Source: an uncultured Myxococcaceae bacterium
GTDB lineage: Bacteria > Myxococcota_A > Polyangia > Polyangiales > Ga0077539
Assembly: GCA_945952225.1 (NCBI GenBank)
Contig: CAMFHP010000014.1
Location: 34,523-98,522, forward strand
Length of the DNA stretch: 64,000 bases
Reading direction: 5' to 3'
In this document: piece by piece, positions 17,013-26,740 of the stretch
How positions within the stretch are numbered: the first letter of the stretch is position 1
Layout: each line of letters begins with the position of its first letter
Translations under genes and position numbers: made by a program
The notes under the pieces: generated by a model
What the model saw: the letters and a program-made list of their open reading frames with translations, nothing else
Database searches by the model: none
What the model was told of the DNA's origin: nothing

Positions 17013-17717
17013 ATGTGGATCCTCGGCCACCGCGGCGCGCCCTGGGAGGCGCCAGAGAACACCCTCGCCTCCTTGGCGTTGGCTCGCGCCGCGGGGGCCG
17101 ACGGCGTCGAGCTCGACGTGCGCCTCTGCGCGACCGGCGAGGTGGTCTGCTGCCACGACGTGACGCTCCATCGCCTCGCGGGCGCCGCGGTGCGCATTCG
17201 CGCGACGAGCCTCGCGACGCTGCGCGCGTGGGATCTCGGGCGCGGTCATCGCCTCTGCACGCTCGACGACGCGCTCGATCTCTGGCGCACCGATGGAGTG
17301 GTGAACGTCGAGATCAAGTCCGACGACGTCGACCTCGCCGCGCTCGTGAACGCCACCGCGCGCACCCTCGCGCGACACCCGCGAACCCGCGTGCTCGTGT
17401 CGTCGTTCTCGCCCTTCGCGCTGGAGGCGCTCCGCGCGGTCGCGCCCTCGGTGCAGCGCGGGCTTCTCCTCCCGCCGAGCGCGCGGGTCGAGGCCTTCGC
17501 CGCTGCCCCGGAGGCGTGGCGCGCGCGACCCCACGCGGTGCATCCGTGGCACGGCGACGTGACCGCGGCCCGCGTCTCCCGATGGCGCGCGCTCGGGCTC
17601 GACGTGCACGTGTGGACCGTCGACGACGACCGCCGCGCGCGTGCGCTCGCTGCGGCGGGCGTGACGTCGGTGATCACGAACGTTCCGGGCGCGATGCGCC
17701 GCACGCTGACGGCGTGA
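17013..17717 (+). CDS. Glycerophosphodiester phosphodiesterase
   Basis: This 234-residue protein has GDPD-family motifs: LGHRGAPWEAPENTLASL at the start, ELDVRLCATGEVVCCHD, EIKSDD and VHVWTVDD near the end. The family hydrolyses glycerophosphodiesters to sn-glycerol 3-phosphate and an alcohol. There is no signal peptide, so a cytoplasmic form is likely. The ATG at 17013 immediately precedes the first motif; the longer open frame upstream overlaps holB and is not family-like. Confidence 0.9.
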   Translation: MWILGHRGAPWEAPENTLASLALARAAGADGVELDVRLCATGEVVCCHDVTLHRLAGAAVRIRATSLATLRAWDLGRGHRLCTLDDALDLWRTDGVVNVEIKSDDVDLAALVNATARTLARHPRTRVLVSSFSPFALEALRAVAPSVQRGLLLPPSARVEAFAAAPEAWRARPHAVHPWHGDVTAARVSRWRALGLDVHVWTVDDDRRARALAAAGVTSVITNVPGAMRRTLTA

Positions 17718-17720
17718 CGA

Positions 17721-19022
17721 TCAGTCGGCGTCGAAGGGCACCACGCGCGTCGAGGCGAGGCCCTTCACGGCCTTCTCCAGCGGGGCGCGGAGCTCGGAGG
17801 CCGTCGCGACGACGGAGATGAGCAGGTTGTCGGGGTCGATGCGGCGACGGATCGCGGCGTTGACCTCGTCGAGTGTGACCGCATCGAGGCGCGCGAGGTG
17901 GTCGCGGTAGTAGTTGCGCGGCAGGTCGTAGATGCGCAGGTCGAGCTGCTGCCAGAGGCGCTTCGAGGCGGTGTCGGTTTCGAAGGCGTAGCTGCGGGAG
18001 AGGTACGAGCGCGCGAAGGCGAGCTCGCGGGCGGTCACGCCGCGGGCCACGAACTGCTCGACCATCTTGAGCTGGAGCGCGATGCACGCCGCGGCGTCGG
18101 TGGCGGCGGGAAAGGTCCACATCGACCACGCGTCGCGCACGCGATCGCGGGCGAGGCGGCTCGACGCGCCATACGACCAGCCGCGCTTCGAGCGGATCTC
18201 GCGCATGAGGCGCGCGGTGAAGGTTCCGCCGAAGATCGTGTTCGCGAGGGTGAGCGCGACGTGATCGCGGTCGCGCGGGTGCGAGGCCACGTTGCCGATG
18301 TTGATCTGCGTCTGCGTGCGCGCGGGCTTGTCGACGAGGAGCAGATGGCGGCCCTTGAGGGGCTTCGGCTCGGGCATTTCGCGCGTCGGCGCGCGTCCGC
18401 CGGGGAGCGCGTCGAGGGTGCGTCCGGCGAAGGCATCGAGCTCGGCCTCGCGGATGTCGCCCGCCCCCGCGATGATCACGTTGGCGCCGCGGAACGAGCG
18501 CTTCCACGCGGAGAGGGCGTCGTCGCGTCCGAGGCGGTCCATGGTGGTGGGCGTGCCGTGTGAGGGCCGACCGAAGGGGTGGCCTTCAAAGAGCGCGCGG
18601 CGAAAGTGGCGCGCCGCGAGGGAGCGGTCGTCGTCGCGAAGGTCGACGAGCTCCGCGCGCAGCTCGCGGGCCACCTGCGAGACCTCGTGCGACGGGAGCG
18701 TGGGCTCGGTCACGATGTCGTGGAGCAGCTCCAGAAAGGGCTGGAGATTGCGGCGGATCACCGTGCCCTGGAGCATCGACATCGTCGCGTCGGCCGACGT
18801 GCTGAGCTCGGCGCCCAGTCGGTCGATGAGCGCGTCGATCTCGTGGGCCGACCGCTTCGCCGTACCGCGACGGAGCGCGCGAAGACACACATGCAGCGCG
18901 CCCTCGTGGCCCTTCGGGTCGTGGGCGGTGCCGGTCTCGGTGACGATGTACAGATCGACGATCGGGAGGTCGTGCGAGGGCTCGCAGAACACCTTGCGCG
19001 GTACGGCGGCGGCGCGGGTCAT
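17721..19022 (-). CDS. M16 peptidase-like subunit lacking the HxxEH site
   Basis: This 433-residue M16-fold protein lacks the zinc signature: the corresponding region reads KGHEGALHVCLRALRRGT instead of HxxEH. The C-terminal M16 domain features are kept, such as SKRGWSYGASSRL (the R/Y motif) and RSYLSRSYAFETD. In bacterial heterodimeric M16 enzymes the inactive subunit supplies the R/Y pair for substrate binding. It overlaps the upstream active subunit by four bases (ATGA), consistent with a stoichiometric heterodimer. No signal peptide is seen. Confidence 0.87.
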   Translation of the reverse strand: MTRAAAVPRKVFCEPSHDLPIVDLYIVTETGTAHDPKGHEGALHVCLRALRRGTAKRSAHEIDALIDRLGAELSTSADATMSMLQGTVIRRNLQPFLELLHDIVTEPTLPSHEVSQVARELRAELVDLRDDDRSLAARHFRRALFEGHPFGRPSHGTPTTMDRLGRDDALSAWKRSFRGANVIIAGAGDIREAELDAFAGRTLDALPGGRAPTREMPEPKPLKGRHLLLVDKPARTQTQINIGNVASHPRDRDHVALTLANTIFGGTFTARLMREIRSKRGWSYGASSRLARDRVRDAWSMWTFPAATDAAACIALQLKMVEQFVARGVTARELAFARSYLSRSYAFETDTASKRLWQQLDLRIYDLPRNYYRDHLARLDAVTLDEVNAAIRRRIDPDNLLISVVATASELRAPLEKAVKGLASTRVVPFDAD

Positions 19023-20398
19023 GCGGCCTCCGTGGAGAGGTCGGCGCGCACCTTCACGATGGTGCGTCGGTTGCGGGCGACGTAGCGCGCGGCCACGTCG
19101 GCGAGGCGCTGTGTGGTGACGGCGCGAATCGCGTCGAGTCGCGCGAAGCCGCCCGCAGGGTCGTCGAGGACGGTGTCGAAGAAGCCGATCTGTTCGGCCT
19201 TGCCGCCCGCGGTTTCGAGGTTGCGAAGAAAGTGGAGCTCCATGCGCGCCACGGCGCGGTCTCGCTCGTCGGCGGTGATCGGATGGAAGCGCAGACGGTC
19301 GAGCCCCTGGTCGAGCGCCGCGAGGAGACGGTCGGCGCTGATGCCCTCCCGCGCGGTGACCGACACTTCCCAGAGCCCCGGGTCGTGGAAGGTCGACGTC
19401 CAGCCGCCCACGTCGGAGGCGATCTCGCGCTCGGTCACGAGGTCGCGATAGAACCGCGACGATCGTCCGCCGGTGAGCGCCTCCGTGAGCACGCTGAGCG
19501 CCGCGTGGTCGGGGTGCGCCATGCCCGGTGACTTGTACCCGATGGAGATCTTGTCGGTCGGCGTCGCGCGCTTGAGCGTCACCACGCGCTCCTCGGTCTG
19601 CTCGGGCTCCGCCGCGAGCTTCACCGTCGGGATGCGCGCGGGCTTGAGGTGCCCGTAGTGCTTTCGGAGCAGGGGCAGCGCGCGGCCCACGTCGATGTCA
19701 CCCACGAGCACGAGCGTCGCGTTGTTGGGCGCGTACCACGTGCGATAGAACGCGCGGCAGTCCTCCGGGGTGAAGTGGAGGATGTCGTCCATCCAGCCGA
19801 TGGTCGGGTGGTGGTACGGGTGCTCGCGAAAGGCGTGCTCCCAGAGCTTCTCGCTGATCGTGCCCTCGACGTCGTCTTCGACGCGGTAGCGACGCTCGTT
19901 GGCGACGACCTCCTTCTCACTCGCGACAGGCTTCTCGCGGAGCACGAGGTTGTGCATGCGCTCGGCTTCGAGCTTCACCGCGAGGGCGAACTGATCGCGC
20001 GGGAGGTTCTCGTAGTAGTACGTCCAGTCGTTCCAGGTGGCGGCGTTGGTCTCGGCGCCGGCGCGCTCCATGAGCTGGTCGAAGCGACCCGCGGGGAGGG
20101 CCTTCGTCTCGTTGAACATCAGGTGTTCGAAGAGGTGCGCGATGCCCGTCTTGCCCTCGCGTTCGTAGCGCGACCCCACGCGAAACCAGGTGTTGTACGA
20201 GACCACCGGCGCGCTCGTGTCGACGAGCAGTCGCACGCGGAGTCCGTTGCCGAAGGTGAGGCGCTCGATGTGGCCCGCGCCGAACGCGACGGGCTCCTCG
20301 CGCGCGATGCGCTGCGACCGCACAGCACCGCGGTTCATGCGGGCAAGCACGGCCTCGATGGACGCGCCCGAGCGGAGCGCGGAAGAGGTTCTCGTCAT
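19019..20398 (-). CDS. M16 zinc metallopeptidase, catalytic subunit
   Basis: This protein of about 459 residues carries HLFEH (residues 88-92 from the ATG used) followed by MFNETKALPAGRFDQ. A downstream Glu in KLEAERMHNLVL completes the zinc site of inverzincins. It lacks a signal peptide, unlike the periplasmic pitrilysins, so a cytoplasmic peptide-degrading role is likely. The next gene is its inactive partner. The start is ambiguous: a GTG at 20416 is in frame and neither candidate has a convincing ribosome site. Confidence 0.9.
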   Translation of the reverse strand: MTRTSSALRSGASIEAVLARMNRGAVRSQRIAREEPVAFGAGHIERLTFGNGLRVRLLVDTSAPVVSYNTWFRVGSRYEREGKTGIAHLFEHLMFNETKALPAGRFDQLMERAGAETNAATWNDWTYYYENLPRDQFALAVKLEAERMHNLVLREKPVASEKEVVANERRYRVEDDVEGTISEKLWEHAFREHPYHHPTIGWMDDILHFTPEDCRAFYRTWYAPNNATLVLVGDIDVGRALPLLRKHYGHLKPARIPTVKLAAEPEQTEERVVTLKRATPTDKISIGYKSPGMAHPDHAALSVLTEALTGGRSSRFYRDLVTEREIASDVGGWTSTFHDPGLWEVSVTAREGISADRLLAALDQGLDRLRFHPITADERDRAVARMELHFLRNLETAGGKAEQIGFFDTVLDDPAGGFARLDAIRAVTTQRLADVAARYVARNRRTIVKVRADLSTEAA

Positions 20399-20470
20399 GG
20401 CGTTGGATCGTGGCACATCACGCCCCGCGACGGATCTCGCAGTGCGCGTCGCGGCGGGCGTGTGCAGGGA

Positions 20471-21262
20471 TCAGAAGGTTCCGCTCAGCGAGAGCGATGC
20501 GGGGCCCACACCGAAGTGCAGGCTCGCCGACTGCGACGGCTGTTCGGTGCGCCGCGGGTGCGTGAACATCCACGTTGCGCCCACGGCGGCGCCGACGCCC
20601 GCCGCGAGTCCCACGATGCCGATGATGCGATAGGTCTCACCCTGATCGCGGAGCTGATCCTGGAGCGCGCGCGGCGCGAGCGGGTCGGCATACGTGTTCG
20701 CGTTGTCGATCGCGACCCCCAGGAACCCGGCACCGACGCCGATGAGCGCGAGCGACGCGCCCGCGAGGCCCCACGCGGCCGGCGAGATCTGCGTCGTGAC
20801 CTGCACGGGCGGCGGCGGCGGCGGACACTCCTGCACGGGCGGCGGCGGCGGACACGTCGGGCACTCGTGGGTGACTGCAGGCGTGGGCTGGAGGTTCTGC
20901 TCGCCCATCTGCTGCGCGAGTCCGCGCGCGCGCTGCTGGAGGTCGGGCTCCGGCGCGGGATTGGTCATCGCGAGCAGGTCGCGAAGCTGCGTGAGCGCGC
21001 CCTGCGTGTCGCCCGCGCGCATGCGCGCCTCGGCGGCGTTGTAGAGCGTGAACGGGTGCGGGCGGATGCGGAACGATCGCTCGAAGGCCACCATCGCTTC
21101 GGCGTACTGGCGGCGCTGAAAGAGCTGAAGGCCTTCGCGGTACCGCGCGCGAGCCTCTTCGACACGCTGTGGATCGTCGGCGGGAGCGGTCTGCGCGAAG
21201 GCCGCCGTGGAGGCGAGCAGCGTCGCGAGCGAAAACGTGAGCGGAAGCAGCGGTGAACGCAC
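20471..21262 (-). CDS. Secreted or membrane TPR protein with Pro/Cys-rich linker
   Basis: This 263-residue protein starts with a signal peptide ending at AFAQ (GTG start at 21262; the longer upstream frame is shadow sequence). TPR-like helices fill about residues 28-120 (ARARYREGLQLFQRRQYAEA, TLYNAAEARMRAGDTQGAL). A linker with CPTCPPPPP and CPPPPPP follows, then two hydrophobic segments (about residues 165-235). The architecture is common in myxobacterial envelope proteins. It is just downstream of the kinase gene on the same strand, 67 bases away, so co-expression is possible. The function is unknown. Confidence 0.7.
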   Translation of the reverse strand: MRSPLLPLTFSLATLLASTAAFAQTAPADDPQRVEEARARYREGLQLFQRRQYAEAMVAFERSFRIRPHPFTLYNAAEARMRAGDTQGALTQLRDLLAMTNPAPEPDLQQRARGLAQQMGEQNLQPTPAVTHECPTCPPPPPVQECPPPPPPVQVTTQISPAAWGLAGASLALIGVGAGFLGVAIDNANTYADPLAPRALQDQLRDQGETYRIIGIVGLAAGVGAAVGATWMFTHPRRTEQPSQSASLHFGVGPASLSLSGTF

Positions 21263-21329
21263 GGCGCGATACTCTCGACACGCTTGGTGAGCGTCAAGGA
21301 TCGAGTGCCGCGCGCGGCGTGAATGACGG

Positions 21330-23543
21330 TCAGAACGGGACTTCGGTGATCGGGCCACGACGCGGTCGCGTCGGCCGTGCAGGGCGAGGCGTGGCAGGTG
21401 CGGTCGGCGCCGCGGGGCGCGTCGGACGAGCCACCACCGGATCGCGATGCGGCCGCGGCGCAGGCGCTTCCGTCGGCTCCCGTGTGGCCGCGGGCTCATG
21501 GTGCGCGGTCGCGGGTGCAGCGGGCGCTTCGGGCTGCGCCGCGGGCGGTTCAGGCTGTGCGGCGGCAGGCGCGGGGACTTCAGGCGGTGCGGCCGCGGGA
21601 GGCGCCTCCGTGGGCGTCGGCGCGAGCACCTGCGCGACGTTGGCACCCGCATCGGCGGCAGCGGTCGCCGGCTCCGTCGTCGGGGCAGGCTGGGCGGGCT
21701 CCGTCGTCGGGGCGGCGGCCTGTGCGGGCGCTGCAGCGGGCGTGGGCGTCGGCGCGGCGTGCATCGGCGGCGGGGTGACGACGGGCGCGTGGAGGTTCGC
21801 CTGCGTGTTCGGAGTGCGCCCGTTGCGCGCGCCGAAGGTCACGTAGCCCGCGACCGCGATGAGCACGACCGAGATTGCGGTGGCGCCGAACAGCATGGTC
21901 TTGACCGGCGATCGTTTCGCAGGCTGCGCGGGCGACGCGATCGGTGTGGCGTCGGGCGCGGGCGGCATCCCGAAGGTCGGCGCAGGGCCGGGCATCGGGT
22001 TCATCTGCGGCGGCGGAGCGTACCCCGGCGGCATGCCTCCGAAGATGTCGACGGCCTGCGTGGGGGGGGATTCTCCGAGCGCTTCGGGCACCTCGTGGGG
22101 CTCGAACGCAGGCGACGCCGGTGCGATGCCCTGAAGCGCGGGCGACGGGGGGAGGGTCGCCTGGCCGCCCATCGGTCCGCGAGGCGCCATGGTGGGCGCG
22201 CGCACGGTCGATGCGATCGCAGGCGCGGGCGGCGCGGCGGGCACCTTGCCGTCGGTGCCCACGGCGGGAAGGTTCATGCCCGTGGGGCGTCGACCCGCGA
22301 GCGGCAGCGGCGACGACGGACCGGTCATCTGCATGCCACCGGGCGCGCGCACCTCGGTCTTGCCCTCTTCGTCGTCGTCGTCGAACGACGGCAGCGTGAG
22401 CGCGGGCGTGGGCACCGGCACCGAGGGCGCCGAAGGTTCCGCGGACACGATCACACCCGACGGAGGCGTGTACGTCGGCACCGGGTCGACCGCGGGCGCC
22501 ATGCTCGCGGCCGGTGCCACGGGGCCCATGGGCCGCGAAGGCTGGGCGATCGAGGGGGCCGCGCCGGTCGGCGACGAGAAGTGCGCGATCGCATCGATCT
22601 GCGCGTCGTGCGCGGCCTGGAGAAGGGCGTCGCGCATCTCGAGGGCAGACTGATAGCGTCGCGTCGGATCCTTCTGGAGAGCGCGCGCAATGAAGGCCTC
22701 GATCGGCGCGGGGAACTCGACCCCGGCGGCCTGTGCGAGCGTGAGCGCGGGCTTCTCGAGCACGGCCTGCAGGAGCTGCACGGTGTCTTCGGCGTCGATC
22801 GGTCGCTTGGCCGTGAACATCAGGAACAGCGAGACGCCCGCGGAATAGAGGTCGAGGCGCGGGTCGTTGCCCTTCACCGTTCCGCGGATCTGCTCCGGGG
22901 CCATGTAAGCGAGCGTGCCGAGGGTCTGGCCCGCGCGCGTGAGCTCCTGCGAAGAGGCCTCGGCGAGCTTCGAGATGCCGAAGTCGAGGATCTTGAGCTT
23001 CTCGGCGCCGCCCGTGAGCTTCTCGATGAAGAGGTTGGCGGGCTTGAGGTCGCGGTGGATGACCCCGTTCTCGTGGGCCGCGGCGAGGCCCTCGCAGAGC
23101 TGGCGTCCGAGAATCATCGCGCGCTGCAAGGGCAGCCGACCCGCGCGGAGCGCCTGCTGAACGGTCTGCCCGTCGAGGTACTCCATCACCAGCACGAGCG
23201 TTCCGCTGTCGTCGGTGCCGAGGTCGTAGATCGCCACGACGTGGTCGCTGCGGATGCGACCCGCTGCGCGCGCCTCGCGCCGAAAGCGCTCGACGTAGCT
23301 CGGGTCGCTCGAGATCTCCGGGTCGAGAATCTTGAGCGCGACCAGGCGCTCGGTCTCCTGGTTCTTCGCCTGGTAAACCGTGGCCATCCCGCCGCGACCG
23401 ATCACCTTCTGCACGGTGTATCGGCCCATCACGGTGGAGCCGGGGTTCAGCGAACGCAGGTTCTGGGAGTTGCCACCTGCGTCAGCGCCCGGAGCGCGAA
23501 GCATCGAGGTGGTGGGTCGAGGCTTGTAGAGATTGGCCGCCAC
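21330..23543 (-). CDS. Hanks-type serine/threonine protein kinase
   Basis: This 737-residue membrane kinase has a glycine loop IGRGGMATVYQAK, the ATP-anchoring Lys71, HRDLKPAN with catalytic Asp165, DFG at 187-189 and the APE motif in YMAPEQIRG. The kinase domain covers about residues 40-310. A long Pro/Ala-rich segment, one membrane helix near residues 545-570 and an extracytoplasmic tail of about 165 low-complexity residues follow. There are no PASTA repeats, so the ligand is unknown. Such kinases are numerous in Myxococcota. It starts with GTG and has a 102-base gap upstream without a clear promoter. Confidence 0.93.
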   Translation of the reverse strand: MAANLYKPRPTTSMLRAPGADAGGNSQNLRSLNPGSTVMGRYTVQKVIGRGGMATVYQAKNQETERLVALKILDPEISSDPSYVERFRREARAAGRIRSDHVVAIYDLGTDDSGTLVLVMEYLDGQTVQQALRAGRLPLQRAMILGRQLCEGLAAAHENGVIHRDLKPANLFIEKLTGGAEKLKILDFGISKLAEASSQELTRAGQTLGTLAYMAPEQIRGTVKGNDPRLDLYSAGVSLFLMFTAKRPIDAEDTVQLLQAVLEKPALTLAQAAGVEFPAPIEAFIARALQKDPTRRYQSALEMRDALLQAAHDAQIDAIAHFSSPTGAAPSIAQPSRPMGPVAPAASMAPAVDPVPTYTPPSGVIVSAEPSAPSVPVPTPALTLPSFDDDDEEGKTEVRAPGGMQMTGPSSPLPLAGRRPTGMNLPAVGTDGKVPAAPPAPAIASTVRAPTMAPRGPMGGQATLPPSPALQGIAPASPAFEPHEVPEALGESPPTQAVDIFGGMPPGYAPPPQMNPMPGPAPTFGMPPAPDATPIASPAQPAKRSPVKTMLFGATAISVVLIAVAGYVTFGARNGRTPNTQANLHAPVVTPPPMHAAPTPTPAAAPAQAAAPTTEPAQPAPTTEPATAAADAGANVAQVLAPTPTEAPPAAAPPEVPAPAAAQPEPPAAQPEAPAAPATAHHEPAATREPTEAPAPRPHRDPVVARPTRPAAPTAPATPRPARPTRPRRGPITEVPF

Positions 23544-23645
23544 GAAGGGAAGTCTAACACCCGAATTGAAACCGCGACCAGTGCTCGTGAATCAGCGGAA
23601 CGTTGGAAATCCGTTCACCTCGGGACTCGAATTTCTCTGGAGATG

Positions 23646-24173
23646 TCAGGTGTCGTCGACGACGAGCACCTCGCGCGAGACGCGGAGGGCGGGCGTGGTC
23701 TCAAGGCCTGGCGACGGAGCGACAGACACCTCGAAGCGCACGCGACGGCCCACCACGGCGCTCGGGGTCTGGATGTTCACCAGCACGACGAGCTGCGCGT
23801 TCGGCGTCTCCCAGCCGTTGCCGACGCGCGCGAGACCGCGGCCCTCGATGAGGTGGATGCGCTCGGCGGGGTCGTTGAGCGGAGAGGCGCCGTCGACGGG
23901 GGTCACGCGGAAGCGCACGTACACGTCGGGACCGACGCCGGTGTATCGAACGCGGCCGAAGAGATGGTACCCGCCCTGCGGTCCGTGAATGAGCTCCACG
24001 CGCGTGCCGCCCGCGGGGTCGAGCGGCTCCCACGAGAGCTGCCCCGTGCCCAGGTCCACGGTGCCCGACGGAGACGGAGCGTCGGTGCCCGCGTCGTTGA
24101 CGGAGGGGGGCGCGGGCGAGCATCCGAGGGACGCGAGGAGCACCGGAACAAGCAGCCGCAAGGGTCGGTTCAC
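23646..24173 (-). CDS. Putative lipoprotein
   Basis: This 175-residue protein has a lipobox (VLLASLGC, Cys18) followed by a Ser/Pro/Asp-rich stretch and a beta-rich domain of about 130 residues (GGYHLFGRVRYTGVGPDVYV, NAQLVVLVNIQTP). No family is recognised. The GTG start is preceded at six bases by TAGAAT, a near-consensus -10, with no ribosome site. It is divergent from yajC. Confidence 0.68.
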   Translation of the reverse strand: MNRPLRLLVPVLLASLGCSPAPPSVNDAGTDAPSPSGTVDLGTGQLSWEPLDPAGGTRVELIHGPQGGYHLFGRVRYTGVGPDVYVRFRVTPVDGASPLNDPAERIHLIEGRGLARVGNGWETPNAQLVVLVNIQTPSAVVGRRVRFEVSVAPSPGLETTPALRVSREVLVVDDT

Positions 24174-24179
24174 CGCGCG

Positions 24180-24185
24180 ATTCTA
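24180..24185 (-). promoter_or_regulatory. TAGAAT -10-like box before the lipoprotein gene
   Basis: On the minus strand TAGAAT (five of six matches to TATAAT) ends six bases before the GTG at 24173. That spacing is expected if the transcript begins at the start codon. No -35 is clear. Confidence 0.45.
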
Positions 24186-24222
24186 CCGCGTCGAGAGGCC
24201 GGGCGGGCGCCGTGAGGCACTG

Positions 24223-24252
24223 TTGACCGCGCGGCTTTCGACGTGTTAGCAG
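24223..24252 (+). promoter_or_regulatory. Sigma70-type promoter candidate for yajC-secD-secF
   Basis: TTGACC (24223-24228) is followed after 17-18 bases by TTAGCA/TAGCAG (24246-24252). The 5' leader would be about 130 bases, unlike the short leaders inferred elsewhere in the window. A similar TTGACG...TAGCGT arrangement precedes the gene at 35258. Confidence 0.5.
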
Positions 24253-24391
24253 CGCCGCTCACGTCCGCGACCCGTTCCGGGGTGATGAGTCCCTTCGACC
24301 GCAGCGAATCGCGCGCGAGCACTTCGTCCGACTGCGACCCTCGACGCCACGGCGCGAGCGAGCAGCAGACCGTTACTCCCTCAAGGCACCG

Positions 24392-24838
24392 ATGATCCCC
24401 AACGAATTGTCTCCGTTGCACGCCCTCCAGGGCCGCCCCTTCGTGCACCTGATCGCGCAGGTGGGAGCCGCGCCCGACAACGCCGCGCCCGCGTCCGGTG
24501 GCCGTGGAGCGCAGGGCCCCGGCGCCCAGTCGCCGCTCGGCGGGATGGTGCCGCTGCTCCTGTTCGGCGCGATCTTCTACCTGATGGTGTTCCGCCCGAT
24601 GAGCAAGCAGCGGAAGGATCAGGAGGAGCTCAACAAGGCGCTGCGCAAGGGCGACCGTGTGGTGATGCGCAGCGGAATCATCGGGACCATCACGGGCATC
24701 GACGACAACGAGGTCGTGCTCGAGGTGGCCGAGAAGGTGCGCATGAAGTTCCTCCGCTCGGCCGTCGAGCAGAAGTACGAGCGCCCGGCCGACAAGGCCG
24801 CTGAGACGTCCTCCACGGCGACCGCCGAGAAGAAGTAG
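24392..24838 (+). CDS. yajC: Preprotein translocase subunit YajC
   Basis: This 148-residue protein has one membrane helix (MVPLLLFGAIFYLMVFRP) followed by the family's RPMSKQRKDQEELNKALRKGD and the beta-rich GDRVVMRSGIIGTITGIDDN. YajC associates with SecDF and the SecYEG channel. The N-terminus (about 50 residues, Gly/Ala-rich) is longer than usual. It is the first gene of the yajC-secD-secF operon, with 19 bases to secD. Confidence 0.93.
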   Translation: MIPNELSPLHALQGRPFVHLIAQVGAAPDNAAPASGGRGAQGPGAQSPLGGMVPLLLFGAIFYLMVFRPMSKQRKDQEELNKALRKGDRVVMRSGIIGTITGIDDNEVVLEVAEKVRMKFLRSAVEQKYERPADKAAETSSTATAEKK

Positions 24839-24857
24839 GGAAGAGGGGAATCGCCCG

Positions 24858-26732
24858 ATGAATCGTGGCTGGTACTGGCGGCTCGGACTCGTGCTCGCGT
24901 CCATCGTGGCGGCGTTCGCGGTCCTCTGGCCCAACATTCCGAAGGTGTCGACGCCGTGGGCGCGGCAGCACATTCCGTTTCGCCTCAACGAAGGTCTCGA
25001 CATCCGCGGTGGCGCGCGCCTCTCGTACGATGTGCAGATCGGTCAGGCGATCGGGGAGCGCCGCAACCGTCAGATCGAAGACGTGCGTGAGCAGCTCGCG
25101 CGCGACTTCCGCATCCATCGCGGCCAGGATCGCCTCACGCCCGATGAGGTCACCCAGCTCGCACAGCGCGTGACCCTGACGGCTCTTTCGAACAACCGTC
25201 AGTTCGCCGTGCGCTTCCGCGACGCGGCCGACGTGTCGAAGATCACGAGCGACTTTCTCAGCCGCCGCGGCCTCGTGCGCGTGAGCTCCTCGGGCAGCAC
25301 GGTGGTGCTCAGCCTCCGTCAGGAAGAGGTCACGCAGCTCGAAGACACGGCCGTGCGTCAGGCCGTGGAGACCATCACCAACCGCGTCGACGAGCTCGCC
25401 ATCAAGGAGACGTCGATCACCGCGCGCGGCGAGACCATCGTGGTCGAGGTGCCCGGTCAGAACGAGTCGGAGTTCAACCGCATCCGCGACATCATCCGCC
25501 GCACCGCGCGTCTCGAGTTCAAGATCCTCGATGACGAGAGCACCGTGCTTCAGGACATCACGTCGGGGCGCGTTCCCCAGGGCGTGACCGCGCCCACGGA
25601 TCACCCGACGCCGCCGTCGCTGCCCGAGGGCATCTCGCTCCAGAGCGAGCCCACGACCGCGGGGCGCGGCCGCAACGTCATGGCGTCGTTCCTCTACGCG
25701 ACGGGCGCCGACGCGCGGCAGAAGCTCCAGACCTACCTCGACGCGATCCGTCCGTTCATCCCCGAGGGACGCCAGATCCTCATGGGCAAGGCCGACCGCG
25801 CGCAGAACGCGGCGCCGGGCTCGCCCGAGTCGTGGCGCACGTACACGGTCTTCTCCGTGGCGCAGGTCGACGGCTCGATGATCTCCGACGCGCAGGTCGC
25901 GCTCGATCCGCAGGACAACCACCCCTACGTGCAGCTTCAGTTCAACCGTCGCGGCGCCGAGGTCTTCGACCGCGTCACGAACGAGAACGTGAAGAAGCGC
26001 TTCGCCATCGTGCTCGATGAGCGCGTGAACTCGGCGCCCGTGATCCGTCAGCGCATCTCGGGTGGCAACGCCTCGATCACGCTCGGCGCCGACGATCCCC
26101 AGTCGGTGCTCCGCGAGGCGAACGAGCTCATGGTGGTGCTCCGCGCCGGCGCGCTCCCCGCGCCGCTCAGCGAGGGCAAGCAGGACTACATCGGCCCGAC
26201 GCTCGGCTCCGACACCATTCGCAACGCGCAGCACGCGATGCTCGTGGGCATCGGTCTCGTGCTCGCGTTCATGGCCATCTACTACGGCGCGGCGGGTTGG
26301 ATCGCGAACAGCGCGGTGCTCGTGAACCTGCTCATGCAGCTCGCGGCGCTGGCCCTTTTCGGCGCCACGATCACGCTCCCCGGCCTCGCGGGCCTCGCGC
26401 TCACCGTGGGCATGAGCGTCGACAACAACGTGCTCATCAACGAGCGCATCCGTGAAGAGCTCCACGCGGGCAAGTCGATCCGCGCGGCGGTCGACGCGGG
26501 CTACAACCACGCGTTCACCGCGATCTTCGACGGTCACGTCACGACGTTCATCTCGGGCGTCGTGCTGCTCCAGTACGGCACCGGCCCGGTGAAGGGCTTC
26601 GCGGTCACGCTGCTCATCGGCATCATCGCGAACCTGTTCACCGGCGTGTTCGCCACCCGCGTCGTGTTCGACTGGCTCGTGCGCGGTCTCAAGGTCAAGC
26701 GCCTCCTCGGCGTTGCGGCGCAGAAGGCGTAG
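24858..26732 (+). CDS. secD: Protein translocase subunit SecD
   Basis: This 624-residue membrane protein belongs to the RND superfamily. The N-terminal helix is followed by the D1 motif GLDIRGGARL, a large periplasmic region and five further helices. These carry TLPGLAGLALTVGMSVDNNVL (the proton-relay Asp region) and a final RVVFDWLV. SecD works with SecF, using the proton gradient to complete protein export. AGAGGGGAA precedes the ATG. Eight bases separate it from secF. Confidence 0.96.
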   Translation: MNRGWYWRLGLVLASIVAAFAVLWPNIPKVSTPWARQHIPFRLNEGLDIRGGARLSYDVQIGQAIGERRNRQIEDVREQLARDFRIHRGQDRLTPDEVTQLAQRVTLTALSNNRQFAVRFRDAADVSKITSDFLSRRGLVRVSSSGSTVVLSLRQEEVTQLEDTAVRQAVETITNRVDELAIKETSITARGETIVVEVPGQNESEFNRIRDIIRRTARLEFKILDDESTVLQDITSGRVPQGVTAPTDHPTPPSLPEGISLQSEPTTAGRGRNVMASFLYATGADARQKLQTYLDAIRPFIPEGRQILMGKADRAQNAAPGSPESWRTYTVFSVAQVDGSMISDAQVALDPQDNHPYVQLQFNRRGAEVFDRVTNENVKKRFAIVLDERVNSAPVIRQRISGGNASITLGADDPQSVLREANELMVVLRAGALPAPLSEGKQDYIGPTLGSDTIRNAQHAMLVGIGLVLAFMAIYYGAAGWIANSAVLVNLLMQLAALALFGATITLPGLAGLALTVGMSVDNNVLINERIREELHAGKSIRAAVDAGYNHAFTAIFDGHVTTFISGVVLLQYGTGPVKGFAVTLLIGIIANLFTGVFATRVVFDWLVRGLKVKRLLGVAAQKA

Positions 26733-26740
26733 AGGCTGAC

